From assembly GCA_963811225.1 (NCBI GenBank), contig CAWEQO010000001.1:186001-250000 (forward strand): DNA of 64,000 nt, given 5' to 3'. This document shows positions 1-8,370 of the stretch, in pieces. The notes below the pieces were generated by a model. That model worked only from the letters and a program-made list of their open reading frames with translations. It made no database searches and was not told where the DNA came from. Each line of letters starts with the position of its first letter. The first letter of the stretch is position 1. Origin of the DNA: CAWEQO01 sp963811225. Its GTDB lineage: Bacteria; Chloroflexota; Anaerolineae; Anaerolineales; Anaerolineaceae. The position numbers were made by a program, and so were the translations under genes.

Positions 1-1
1 T

Positions 2-1228
2 GCCGACCGCCGCTACGACCAGAACGCCGCCGACGCCGCTTCGTATGCCGCCGCTGGAGCTGCAGCCATGGCAATGGAGAATAACCACATCACCTACTAC
101 ACCTTCGCGTGCGGCAGCCAGAACGTGATTGCCGCCGCCAGCGACGGTATCAACGCCGCCGTCTCACGCGCCGCCAGCAATAACTTCGCCGTCGATAACA
201 ACGTAGACGATCAACAGGGTGTCGTCGCCAGTTGTGGCATCGAAAAGATCGATGACGTTGGCGCTTTGTATGACAAGCACATCGACTTCACCACCATGAT
301 CTCCTCCGATCTGCAGACCGCCTTCGCCCACCTGTTCTACAGCGGCCCGGTCAGAAATACCGTCGAGGCTACCACCCGCTGCCGTCCTCGCTCCGACCTG
401 TCTTACGGTTACGCCATTACTTCCCTCAGCGATAGCTGCAGCAACAGCAACGGCATGGACTTCAGCGGCAACTCCACCGTCAAAGTCCATACCACCGGTA
501 TCTTCTCCAATTCGTGCATCACCACCAACGGCGGCATTGTCGTTCAGACCATCGCCGGTCCATCCGGCACGCAGCCGGCTGTGGCCTACCACGATACATT
601 AACCCCCAACGGCACCAGCGGTAACATCGATGCCCCCAAGCTCCACACCAATGGTAAGGTCCCGCGCGAGCACGTCCCCGAGCCCGACTGCGCTGCAGCC
701 GGAAGTGATTACAATTCTCAACCGTCATTGCCGAAGGACACCCCCACCGACATCCAGCCGGGTCGCTACCACAACGGGATCAAAGTCACCAACGATGACA
801 TCCTGAATATGAAGCCGGGGCTTTACTGCCTCTACGGAGATTTCGATGCGCAAGGCGGCGAAATCACCGGCACCGGCGTAACCATCTTCATGGCTTCCGG
901 TTCCATGAAGATCAACGGCCAAACCGAGGTGCAGCTCGAAGCGCCGATGGGCGAAGCCAGCCCCGCCATCCGCGGCATGTTGTTCTACGCCGCCGAATCG
1001 AACACCGCTTCCCACCAGCTCTCAGGTGGCTCGAGCTCCTGGTTCACGGGCACCATCTACGCCCCTTATGGCAGCTTAGAGATCGGCGGTAACAACGGTG
1101 TCGGCCTGACCTTCACCACCCAAATTGTCGGCAACTACGTCAAGGTGCATGGCACCGCCGATATGGAAATCAACTTCAATGCGGTCAATACCTACAATCA
1201 TCCCGCTTACGTGGAGTTGTACCGGTAA
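2..1228 (+). CDS. TadG-like pseudopilus/Flp assembly protein, 5' end cut by window
   Basis: The reading frame is open from base 2, so the true start lies upstream of the window. The first visible residues (DRRYDQNAADAASYAAAGAA) closely match residues about 32-51 of the protein at 3657-5204, which places only the short N-terminal membrane helix outside the window. TadG-like proteins of Tad/Flp loci have one N-terminal helix and an extracytoplasmic part. The shared block SGPVRNTVEAT, the Gly/Ser/Thr-rich body and the final stretch (TGTIYAPYGSLEIGG onward) recur in the second copy. Base composition is GC-rich like the flanking genome, unlike the second copy. A role in a surface pseudopilus or Tad secretion system is inferred from family; no TadA ATPase or CpaB is in view. 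Confidence 0.75.
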   Translation, partial: ADRRYDQNAADAASYAAAGAAAMAMENNHITYYTFACGSQNVIAAASDGINAAVSRAASNNFAVDNNVDDQQGVVASCGIEKIDDVGALYDKHIDFTTMISSDLQTAFAHLFYSGPVRNTVEATTRCRPRSDLSYGYAITSLSDSCSNSNGMDFSGNSTVKVHTTGIFSNSCITTNGGIVVQTIAGPSGTQPAVAYHDTLTPNGTSGNIDAPKLHTNGKVPREHVPEPDCAAAGSDYNSQPSLPKDTPTDIQPGRYHNGIKVTNDDILNMKPGLYCLYGDFDAQGGEITGTGVTIFMASGSMKINGQTEVQLEAPMGEASPAIRGMLFYAAESNTASHQLSGGSSSWFTGTIYAPYGSLEIGGNNGVGLTFTTQIVGNYVKVHGTADMEINFNAVNTYNHPAYVELYR

Positions 1229-1287
1229 ACAGTGTTGGTGTGGAATCGGTAGAGTGAAAACTTCTCATTAGACGTTTGAGCGCTGAG

Positions 1288-1312
1288 CAGGCCGGGCAAA
1301 TCGCCCGGCCTG
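1288..1312 (+). terminator. Hairpin terminator after first TadG-like gene
   Basis: A 10-bp perfect stem (CAGGCCGGGC with GCCCGGCCTG) and a 5-base loop are followed by a modest T-containing tail (ttgttatc). It lies 59 bases after the stop codon. Confidence 0.6.
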
Positions 1313-1460
1313 TTGTTATCAAAGTGAGATACACTTCTGGAGCGAGTTCCACCTGATCTTGCATCTTGCGTAAATGCTCTCATAAATACCTTGCCAATTT
1401 CGCTGTTATTGATTTTAATGAGAGGTAGGTTAAACGCAGGACATATACCAAATAAATGAA

Positions 1461-1501
1461 GAATGCAAGCAGGGGGACGCAGCATCCCCCTGTTTGCATT
1501 C
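1461..1501. repeat. Long inverted repeat
   Basis: Arms GAATGCAAGCAGGGGGA and TCCCCCTGTTTGCATTC pair over 17 bp with one G-T pair around a 7-base loop. There is no T tract. It could be a second terminator or a structured intergenic element. Confidence 0.6.
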
Positions 1502-1843
1502 GTAAAGATCAATTTTCAAGTACTTTCCAGCAAAGAAACACGTAGCTTTACGGGTTTTCAAAACTGTAAGAAGTGAGTATGCTTGATATGTCGAACGAAA
1601 CAAGGATTGTCCAACAAGCTGGCAATCCTCACGCCTTCGACCGTGCATCAGGCTGGAACCCGTAAAGATATTCGATCTGATCGAGCCTATTCCTTTGAAC
1701 ATCGCAGCCATCCGCGGCCAGGGGGATTGTGGAATTGCGAACGTGAATGCTCTTAACAACATGGCAGGCGGCCTCAACAGGGGCTCACACCCTCTGAGCA
1801 CAAAGGAGGTTCTGAGATCAGACGGTTCCGGCAGGAGAAAACT

Positions 1844-3097
1844 ATGTCACAGTTATTGAAGCTCCACAAAAGCAAACCGCACACGAAAGCCCAGGGCATG
1901 GTGGAATTCGCCCTGGCTCTTCCGATTCTCCTGTTACTGGTGCTCGGCATTATCGAGTTCGGCCGCCTGATGCTCACCTACAGCGCCGTCTACAGTGCCT
2001 CCCGTGAAGCCGCAAGGTATGCTCTAGCGGAAGGAATGAGCGTCAACGATTTACCCCATTACCGGGACTGCGCAGAAATACGTGCCAACGGTGTACGAGT
2101 TGGCAGCTTCGGTGGTGTTGAGGAAAGGAATATCACTATTGGGTTTGACCGGACTGGTTACCAGGAAACTAATTTAACCCTTAGTGAAGTTCTGGATAGT
2201 TTGCCAGGAGATGATCTGTGCTCTGGAGATGAATACCTGGAAAACTTCCCTGATTATGGTAATCATCCCCCAATCCAAACTGGTGACCGGGTACTCGTTA
2301 GAGTTACAGTCACCTTTGACCCAATTGTGCCAATCGTCAACCTACCACCGCTTGATGTTTCATCCACCACGGCACGAACCTTCCTAACCGCGATCGATAT
2401 TCACGGCACACCATTACCCACAAGTACGCGCATCCATACCTACACACCAACTACCACATCCTCGCCAACAAAATCGCCAACACCGATCACACCCACTATA
2501 ACCCCCTCCATCACGCCTGGACCTTCACCAACGAACACGGAAATACCAACGCCTACAGAATCCCCCACTGCAACGGATATACCTACTTACACGCCCATAC
2601 CATCTGCTACCCTAACGCCATCCGAAACACCTGTGCCTACGATAACAAGGACACCTGATGCTAAAATTTGTAGAGCAATGGAGTTCGCGAGAGATTCAGA
2701 AGTTATCGGCCCAGACACACTCTATGTACTAGTAAAAAATGGGACGCAAGAAGTGCAATATGTTCGTAGCATTTTAATATCCTGGCCGAATTCAGAAGTC
2801 CAATTGAATCTGGTTGTGTTTAGCACTTTTGTATGGACCGGTTCTGCTAATAACCAATGGTTTACTGAGTTTCCATCAGTTGCAGGTCAAATTCCGCCTG
2901 ATTTTCAAGTTCCATATATAAATGGTGGCGATAGCAGGCTGTTCAGTTTAGATTTTAACGGAGTTTACGAACCTGAAACTGAGATGCCATACATTTCGAT
3001 TGTGTTTCAAAATGACTGTACAATCAGCTGGCCAGAAGGTGCAGAACCTTACCCAACCATAACGCCTTCACCAGAGGCTCCATTGCCAATCGACTAA
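1844..3097 (+). CDS. TadE-like pseudopilin with Thr/Pro-rich stalk and C-terminal domain
   Basis: Residues 17-60 carry the TadE signature: GMVEFALALP, a hydrophobic helix, GIIEFGRLMLTY, then SREAARYA. TadE-like proteins are membrane-anchored pseudopilins of Tad/Flp systems. After a globular region to about residue 185 comes a Thr/Pro-rich stalk (about 190-275, many TPT/TPS units) and a beta-rich C-terminal domain (about 275-405) with Trp-containing motifs SWPNSEVQ and SIVFQNDCTISW. A stalk plus C-terminal domain is unusual for TadE, which is normally under 200 residues. The start is supported by GGCAGGAG about 6 bases upstream. Base composition falls sharply in the 3' half (AT-rich, many ATA/TTA/AAT codons). 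It is first in a likely operon with the next two genes. Confidence 0.8.
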   Translation: MSQLLKLHKSKPHTKAQGMVEFALALPILLLLVLGIIEFGRLMLTYSAVYSASREAARYALAEGMSVNDLPHYRDCAEIRANGVRVGSFGGVEERNITIGFDRTGYQETNLTLSEVLDSLPGDDLCSGDEYLENFPDYGNHPPIQTGDRVLVRVTVTFDPIVPIVNLPPLDVSSTTARTFLTAIDIHGTPLPTSTRIHTYTPTTTSSPTKSPTPITPTITPSITPGPSPTNTEIPTPTESPTATDIPTYTPIPSATLTPSETPVPTITRTPDAKICRAMEFARDSEVIGPDTLYVLVKNGTQEVQYVRSILISWPNSEVQLNLVVFSTFVWTGSANNQWFTEFPSVAGQIPPDFQVPYINGGDSRLFSLDFNGVYEPETEMPYISIVFQNDCTISWPEGAEPYPTITPSPEAPLPID

Positions 3098-3138
3098 AAA
3101 GGCTGCCTTTTGTATTACATGACTACGGAAGGAATTAC

Positions 3139-3624
3139 ATGCGAGAGAAAATCAAGTTTAGGCAATTAGAAAAAGGCCAAAGTCTGACAGAGCTTGCTAT
3201 TAGCTTAGTAGTGATTTTCATCATCCTAGCTGGAGTTGTCGATCTCGGCCGCATGTACTTTCACTACATTGCCATGCGTGATGCCGCTCAGGAAGCTGCC
3301 TCTTACGGAGCCGTTTACCCTACTCATTGCGATCAAATCAGCGAGCGCGCTCGGGATGCCATGAACACGTCTTCCGCTATTGAAGTTACCGTAAAAGTAG
3401 AGGGGCACCAAATGGGTGACCTTACTAAAGATGAATTTATAAATTCTTGTATTGAGGCTGCCGCTGATCCAGAAAAATCATGTATCAACAATACGGTCAT
3501 TGTTACACTCAGTGACCCAGAGTTTCCAATCACGATGCCCTTTATCGGAACCTTCCTTGGTCGCCAAACTATCTCACTGCAAACAACGATCACCGATACA
3601 ATTTTACGACCACGATGTAAATAG
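3139..3624 (+). CDS. TadE-like pseudopilin, short form
   Basis: This is a 161-residue protein of normal TadE length. EKGQSLTELAISLVVIFIIL is followed by AGVVDLGRMYFHY and RDAAQEAASYGA, the conserved TadE helix with its Glu after the cleavage-type Gly-Gln and the downstream acidic/Arg pair. The start has GGAAGGAATTAC immediately upstream. It sits 41 bases after the previous TadE-like gene and 32 bases before the TadG-like gene, so the three are probably co-transcribed. The composition is AT-rich like both neighbours. The predicted location is the cytoplasmic membrane with the body outside. Confidence 0.85.
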   Translation: MREKIKFRQLEKGQSLTELAISLVVIFIILAGVVDLGRMYFHYIAMRDAAQEAASYGAVYPTHCDQISERARDAMNTSSAIEVTVKVEGHQMGDLTKDEFINSCIEAAADPEKSCINNTVIVTLSDPEFPITMPFIGTFLGRQTISLQTTITDTILRPRCK

Positions 3625-3656
3625 TTAGCACTTTTTTATCAAATAGGAGGACCATC

Positions 3657-5204
3657 ATGAACGTGCTGAACAAACGCAAACAGGAAAGCGGTCAAATCCT
3701 TGTCATTCTGACAGTTGGCATCGTTGCTCTGCTAGCGGTTACAGCCCTGGCACTCGATGTTGGCCTCATCTACTCTGATCGGCGCTTTGACCAGAACGCA
3801 GCTGATGCTTCCGCCTTCTCTGGCGCTGGAGCTGCTGCACAGGAAATGGTGATTCCAGAGAGCCCAATTCTCTACAAAGATTTTAACTGCACAAACTATA
3901 TGACGGATGGAATAGCTAGTGATGCTTATAAGGCAGCGATAACTGCTGCAAAAAGTAGAGCTGCCAGTAATAATTTTGCCAGTTTACCGGAAGACAATCA
4001 GGAACCTATTGGAGTCGTTGATGGCCAGCATGGCGTTGAAGTAATATGCGAAGGTGCCGACGGTATGCAGTTTAAGCCTAAATACCTGGATGTGCACGTA
4101 ATGATATCCTCAACGCTCCAAACAGCTTTTGCCCACCTGTTCTATAGTGGTCCAGTGCGGAATACTGTTGAAGCCACCGTGCGAGCCGAAGTGCCACACG
4201 ATTATGGTTATGGTTACGGCCTTGCAACACTTAACAACAACTGCCATGAAGATACAGATGGTCTACGCTTTACCGGTTCCGGGAACCGCGAGATCCTTCT
4301 GACCGGTGCTGGCGCACATTCAAATGATTGTCTAACCCGAAAGGGTGATGTAAGCGTATATACTGTTCCACAAAATTGGACTGGCACTGATCCTTCAGCT
4401 ACTGATATTACCGGCCGACCCAGCATTGTAAATGTAGCAAGTGATTATACGAACCAGGGCAATGGCAACTATAACAATTGCGATCCAACTAACAACCCCA
4501 CTGACTGCCCTCATCAGAATGATGAAGTAATGCCTACCACTTACATCGAAGACCTGGCTGGTGTTGATGACCTTTCCGAACTATGCCCCAAAAACTACGA
4601 AGGCAGCATCCATCATGGCTCCGGCGGTTTTATTTCACCAGGCACCTACGATAGCATTACTTTACAAAATAAAGAGGAGATTAATCTGCGTGGTGGATTA
4701 TACTGCATCAAGGACAACCTTCTTGTCAATCAGGAAAGCGCCACTTTAAGAAGCGTACCCAATACCGATGAAAATGATCCTTATTATGGCGTCGATGGAG
4801 TAACCATCCTCTTCCTTAACGACAGCAGCAGCAATGGCAGCGACGCCTATTTTTCGATTGAAGGAGGCACCGTCGATCTAAAAGCGCCTTCTACTATTGA
4901 ACTCGTCCCTTACCCACATTTGTTATTTTATTCTGCAAAAGGTAACGGAATCGATAAGCACGGAAACTATACTGGGCGATCTAACAAAGCTGCCGGCAAT
5001 GGCCTCTCAAATTATGAAGGTACGATCCTCATGCCTGATGCCAGCATCGCAATTGGTGGAACTTCTGAGGGTGTTAGCGGCATAAAGTATACAACGCAGA
5101 TAATCGCCTGGAATATTACAGTCGATGGAAGTGCAACCCTTCATCTCACATATGATGGGTCCAAGGTTGCGACTACCGGGGCTCGACTCTACCTGCAGAA
5201 GTAG
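3657..5204 (+). CDS. TadG-like pseudopilus/Flp assembly protein
   Basis: This is a 515-residue protein with an N-terminal Tad helix (ESGQILVILTVGIVALLAVT then ALALDVGLIYSDRR) followed by a long extracytoplasmic region of Gly/Ser/Asn-rich beta character. It is a clear paralogue of the partial protein at the window start: the blocks FDQNAADAS, SSTLQTAFAHLFYSGPVRNT, GDVS-like turns and a C-terminal beta-helix-like segment recur in order. AGGAGGACCATC gives a strong ribosome site for the ATG. Its DNA is much more AT-rich than the first copy, pointing to a different history for the two modules. It ends the TadE-TadE-TadG set and is followed by a terminator. Proposed role: minor pseudopilin or anchor of a surface filament. 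Confidence 0.8.
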   Translation: MNVLNKRKQESGQILVILTVGIVALLAVTALALDVGLIYSDRRFDQNAADASAFSGAGAAAQEMVIPESPILYKDFNCTNYMTDGIASDAYKAAITAAKSRAASNNFASLPEDNQEPIGVVDGQHGVEVICEGADGMQFKPKYLDVHVMISSTLQTAFAHLFYSGPVRNTVEATVRAEVPHDYGYGYGLATLNNNCHEDTDGLRFTGSGNREILLTGAGAHSNDCLTRKGDVSVYTVPQNWTGTDPSATDITGRPSIVNVASDYTNQGNGNYNNCDPTNNPTDCPHQNDEVMPTTYIEDLAGVDDLSELCPKNYEGSIHHGSGGFISPGTYDSITLQNKEEINLRGGLYCIKDNLLVNQESATLRSVPNTDENDPYYGVDGVTILFLNDSSSNGSDAYFSIEGGTVDLKAPSTIELVPYPHLLFYSAKGNGIDKHGNYTGRSNKAAGNGLSNYEGTILMPDASIAIGGTSEGVSGIKYTTQIIAWNITVDGSATLHLTYDGSKVATTGARLYLQK

Positions 5205-5248
5205 ACGGCCCTTTCTCTTCATCCATGCTGGTCAACTGGCCAGTCCCA

Positions 5249-5282
5249 ATCTCCTCCCCGGTAGGTTGACCGGGGAGGAGAT
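5249..5282 (+). terminator. Rho-independent-type hairpin after TadG-like gene
   Basis: A 14-bp perfect stem (ATCTCCTCCCCGGT with ACCGGGGAGGAGAT) with a 6-base loop is followed by ttccatt. It lies 45 bases after the stop. Confidence 0.65.
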
Positions 5283-5369
5283 TTCCATTAAGGTCAATCG
5301 GAACGCGACTGCCTCCACCATCGTCATTCTGATATACTATTCTTGGAACTACCAAAGAAGGGAACTCAC

Positions 5370-5810
5370 ATGAAAACCACATTCCGCCTCGGACCGGCGC
5401 TCCTCTTGATCGTCTTGCTCGCAGCCGCTTGCGTCCCCACGCCACAAGTAAACAGCCGCTCCCCACTCGAAATCAACAGCATGGTTTCCTCGTTGGGCGG
5501 CGAAGGGGCCAACAACGATACGGGCGTCTACTCCTACACCATCATCTTGATTAACCGCAGTGACCGCCCGATCAACGTCCAATCCGTCACGCCGGAAATG
5601 CAGCGAGCCTTCTCCTCCCGCCTGCTCAGCCCGATCCTGGAGCAGCCCGTGGGCCACGCCATCCCTTCAGGAGAGTCGATCGAAATCAATGGTGAGATCC
5701 GCTTCGATTTCACCGGCCTATCCAAACAGCAGATTGTGGACCTGGGCGAACCGATCTCCGGCTTCAGCGTCGCCTCTCAAATCTACGTGCTGGTGCCATC
5801 CGCCAGGTAG
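5370..5810 (+). CDS. Small secreted lipoprotein, unknown function
   Basis: A start at 5370 is chosen over an in-frame ATG at 5343 because AAGAAGGGAAC sits just upstream and the product then begins with a proper signal (MKTTFR, hydrophobic run, LLAAAC). The lipobox Cys is residue 21, so a membrane-anchored lipoprotein of 147 residues is predicted. The rest has an FxVxSxQ-like beta pattern with IILINRSDRPINVQSVTP and a final sheet ending in YVLVPSAR, suggesting a single Ig-like or LEA-like sandwich; that fold is a guess. No catalytic motif is visible. It is followed 112 bases later by another lipoprotein. Confidence 0.7.
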   Translation: MKTTFRLGPALLLIVLLAAACVPTPQVNSRSPLEINSMVSSLGGEGANNDTGVYSYTIILINRSDRPINVQSVTPEMQRAFSSRLLSPILEQPVGHAIPSGESIEINGEIRFDFTGLSKQQIVDLGEPISGFSVASQIYVLVPSAR

Positions 5811-5922
5811 ATCCTGCGCCGGGTGCAACCAATCGCGGATTCCTGCGTAAGTAATAGCGTGAACGACAAGTCCTAACTGCTTGCGCAGTGAGGACTGGCA
5901 ACCTTTTTTAGGAGCACATCTC

Positions 5923-6672
5923 ATGAAACGCAAACTACTGCTTGCACTCGGCATCTCTGTCTTTCTTCTCGTCAACATGGCTTGCTCGATCAACATCCCC
6001 CGTAACATCAACGTCAACGTCGGCAGAATCCGCGGCTCGGGCAACGTCATCGAGCAAACGTTCGATGTCAGCGGCTTCGACCGCGTGACCCTGGCTGGTT
6101 CCGGCAACCTCTACATCCAAACCGGCGACACCGAAGGGTTGACCGTCAGCGGTGAAGACAACATGATCGAACAGCTCGACGTCCAGGTCAACGGCGACGA
6201 GCTGCTGATCGGCTTCAAGTCGGGTATCAGCGTCAACCCCACCCAACCGTTGGACTTTTACGTGACCGTCCGCAGCCTGAACATGGTGCGGCTGCTGGGC
6301 AGCGGCAGCGTGCAGATCAGTCCGTTGGATACCAACGACCTCGACGTGCAGATCGCCGGCTCGGGCGACGTGAACATCGACCGGCTGACCGCCGACCGCT
6401 TCACCGTGGAAATCCCCGGATCCGGCCGCATTCAGGTCGCCGGTGAAGTCAACGACCAGACCGTCACCATCCTCGGCTCCGGCACTTATGACGCCGCCGA
6501 CCTGCAAAGCGCCACCGCCGTCATCAGCATCGCCGGCAGCGCCAACGTCAACGTCCGCGTCTCCGAAAACCTGACCGTCAACATCGCCGGCAACGGCACC
6601 GTCCGCTACAGCGGCAGCCCCGACGTCAAGAAATCAATCCTCGGCTCCGGCGACATCAAAAAGATCGATTAG
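5923..6672 (+). CDS. DUF2807 (GIN domain) lipoprotein
   Basis: This 249-residue protein starts at 5923, with TTAGGAGCACATCTC upstream. An in-frame TTG at 5881 is less likely. The signal peptide ends VNMAC, a probable lipobox with Cys21. The remainder has the repeated beta-strand pattern of the DUF2807/putative auto-transporter adhesin head GIN family: RGSGNVIEQTFDVSGFDRV, VTLAGSGNLYI, LLGSGSVQI, IAGSGDVNI, IPGSGRIQV, ILGSGTYDA, SIAGSANVNV and ILGSGDIKKI, with a GSG turn roughly every 20-25 residues. Family members are secreted right-handed beta-helix-like proteins, often beside stress-response membrane proteins like the next gene. Biochemical function is unknown. Confidence 0.85.
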   Translation: MKRKLLLALGISVFLLVNMACSINIPRNINVNVGRIRGSGNVIEQTFDVSGFDRVTLAGSGNLYIQTGDTEGLTVSGEDNMIEQLDVQVNGDELLIGFKSGISVNPTQPLDFYVTVRSLNMVRLLGSGSVQISPLDTNDLDVQIAGSGDVNIDRLTADRFTVEIPGSGRIQVAGEVNDQTVTILGSGTYDAADLQSATAVISIAGSANVNVRVSENLTVNIAGNGTVRYSGSPDVKKSILGSGDIKKID

Positions 6673-6738
6673 GCCGCCATTCCCCGGCCCTAATGGGCCT
6701 TGACCATTAACAAGGTCTACGTCTGAAATCATCAACAA

Positions 6739-6773
6739 CTTGCAGGGGGCGCGTAAACCTGCGCCCCTGCAAG
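6739..6773 (+). repeat. GC-rich hairpin in the leader of the LiaI-like gene
   Basis: CTTGCAGGGG(G)CGC pairs with GCGCCCCTGCAAG around an 8-9-base loop. The 3' arm ends at the purine-rich ribosome site (aagaaagg) of the gene starting at 6789. It may end transcription of the DUF2807 gene or influence translation of the next one. Confidence 0.45.
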
Positions 6774-6788
6774 AAAGGAAAGTCTGCA

Positions 6789-7298
6789 ATGCAAAAAACC
6801 AAACGCGGCAGCCTTACCGGCGGCCTCCTGCTTATCTTGATCGGAGCAGCCTTCCTGGCCTGGACCCTCGCGCCCGACCAAATGTCCCGGTTCTTCGGGC
6901 CTGACTTCTGGCCTTTCATCATCATCGGCATGGGCGCCATCTTCATGATCGCAGGGCTCGCTGCCGGCATCGGCGGCTTCCTCATCCCGGCCATGATCCT
7001 GGCTGGCACCGGCGCCATCCTCTACTATCAAAACCTGACCGGCAACTGGGAGAGCTGGGCCTACGTCTGGCCGCTGACCCCCGGTCTGGTTGGACTGGGC
7101 CTGCTCCTGGCCAGCTTGGTCGACCCCCAAATGCGCGGCGCCCGCAAGGTGGGTCTCTACATGGCCGGCATCGCCTTCGCCGTGTTCGCCATCCTCTGGG
7201 CCCTCTTCACTGCCCGCATCGACCTCAACTACGTCTGGCCCGTCCTCCTGATCCTGGCCGGTCTCGGCTTCCTTTTGCGGGGCGCTTATAAGCGGTAG
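6789..7298 (+). CDS. LiaI/LiaF-type multi-helix membrane protein (DUF5668-like)
   Basis: This 169-residue protein is almost entirely hydrophobic, with five or six predicted helices. It shows the duplicated signature LTGGLLLILIGAAFLAW and WPVLLILAGLGFLLRGAYKR found in LiaI/LiaF-TM-region (DUF5668) proteins, including the FWPFIIIGMG segment. Such proteins sit in the cytoplasmic membrane and are often next to DUF2807 proteins or PspC-type envelope-stress genes, as here. AGAAAGGAAAG lies about 8 bases before the ATG. No catalytic residues are seen. Confidence 0.65.
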   Translation: MQKTKRGSLTGGLLLILIGAAFLAWTLAPDQMSRFFGPDFWPFIIIGMGAIFMIAGLAAGIGGFLIPAMILAGTGAILYYQNLTGNWESWAYVWPLTPGLVGLGLLLASLVDPQMRGARKVGLYMAGIAFAVFAILWALFTARIDLNYVWPVLLILAGLGFLLRGAYKR

Positions 7299-7404
7299 GG
7301 GGTATGACAGTTCTGTAAGCCAGAAACGGTGCTGAATGACGAGGTTTTGTAGTATTCTAGTAGTACCGTCTTTCAAGCATTTAAGGGATCCAAGGGAGGC
7401 ACGC

Positions 7405-8037
7405 ATGCTCGGGCAGTTCTTTACCGATCATATCATTTGGGCTGTTGTCTTGTTTGCTTTGGTCTACGCCGGTGATTATTATTTCACCATCTTGGGCGTC
7501 AAAGGGCAAAAAAAGTACGTAAGCGAGCACATTGCGGTCGAAGGCAGCCTGGAACTTACCCCTGGCTACCAAAAAGATGTCGACAACCAGCGCATGTTCA
7601 GCTGGCGTTTCGTCGGGTTTCTACTGGGATTTTCCTGGCTCATTTTCTTCTCATGGCTCCTCTTTGTCGTCCGATCCAATCAACCGGCCATCTTTCAGGC
7701 AGTTTACGGCGCTTTCCTCTTCTCGGAGATATCGGTCCATCACCGCCATCTGAACAATATGGCCCAGCTCTACTTCACTCGCCGGGGCGCAGGTCTGGAA
7801 GGAAAGGTGAGTTATGCCCGCTGGCTGGTTTACAAGAATTCAGCCTCTCATTTTTTCGCCGATGGGCTGATCTTCCTGCTGGTATTCCTGTTCAGCGGCA
7901 GCTGGTTCTTCCTGGGCGGCGCGTTCATGTGCATGGTCTACGCCAGCTCACATATGCGCATGTCCAATCAGTTCCTCAAGCCGACTGCCTCCGCCCCAAC
8001 CGCCGATACCCGGCCATCGAGTGAATCAGTCAGGTAA
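7405..8037 (+). CDS. Membrane protein of unknown function
   Basis: The start at 7405 is supported by AAGGGAGGC immediately upstream; an upstream in-frame ATG at 7336 has no ribosome site. The 210-residue product has about four or five hydrophobic segments (residues about 8-30, 68-92, 95-115 and a pair at 150-188). A conserved-looking cytosolic loop with ISVHHRHLNN may matter because of its His cluster. The C-terminus is Thr/Pro/Ser-rich and hydrophilic. I do not recognise the family. It stands alone, with a strong terminator just behind it. Confidence 0.6.
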   Translation: MLGQFFTDHIIWAVVLFALVYAGDYYFTILGVKGQKKYVSEHIAVEGSLELTPGYQKDVDNQRMFSWRFVGFLLGFSWLIFFSWLLFVVRSNQPAIFQAVYGAFLFSEISVHHRHLNNMAQLYFTRRGAGLEGKVSYARWLVYKNSASHFFADGLIFLLVFLFSGSWFFLGGAFMCMVYASSHMRMSNQFLKPTASAPTADTRPSSESVR

Positions 8038-8043
8038 TGACAG

Positions 8044-8084
8044 GAAATAGAGAAAGCGCCCCGGCGGGGCGCTTTCTCTATTTC
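8044..8084. terminator. 19-bp hairpin after the membrane-protein gene
   Basis: The stem runs from GAAATAGAGAAAGCGCCCC to GGGGCGCTTTCTCTATTTC with only a 3-base loop. The A-rich 5' and T-rich 3' arms make it a candidate terminator. It begins 6 bases after the stop codon. Confidence 0.75.
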
Positions 8085-8172
8085 ATCATCGCTGCCGGAT
8101 CGGTTTCGTGACAAAAACCCTACCACAGTATCTAGGCAAGCGGGCCATCCTCCTCTTTAATGAATTCAAAGC

Positions 8173-8201
8173 TTGCGCGCCTGAGATTCTTAGAGGATAA
8201 T
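8173..8201 (+). promoter_or_regulatory. Candidate promoter for the first permease-pseudopeptidase gene
   Basis: TTGCGC (8173-8178), a 17-base spacer and GATAAT (8196-8201) lie about 170 bases before the ATG. The rest of the 333-bp gap 8038-8370 contains only the preceding terminator and a short CAGCCA...TGGCTG stem just downstream of this promoter. Confidence 0.45.
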
Positions 8202-8370
8202 AGGGGCCAGCCACGAATGTGGTGGATGGCTGCGTTCCTATATCATTACCGCATCGAAACGCCAGCGTTCGATATCCCTCATTTGTCGATGTAGTTCGCC
8301 GATCGTCGCACCTCCCAGGCCCAGGCTCAGTTCCGCCCGACGCCTATCTCAAACCATATCCAGGGATTTC

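Larger units (their letters stand above)
1229..1843. other. 615-bp intergenic stretch with two hairpins, no gene recognised
   Basis: This stretch separates the first TadG-like gene from the TadE-like gene. It holds the two hairpins listed separately. A start-less open frame runs from about 1587 towards the next gene and contains the run IEPIPLNIAAIRGQGDCG, but it has no ATG/GTG start or ribosome site and I do not recognise it. It could be a gene remnant. Nothing else was seen. Confidence 0.4.

Noticed and set aside
1587..1855. Possible gene remnant before the TadE-like gene
   Set aside because: No start codon or ribosome site and no recognisable family; kept only as a remark in the gap entry.
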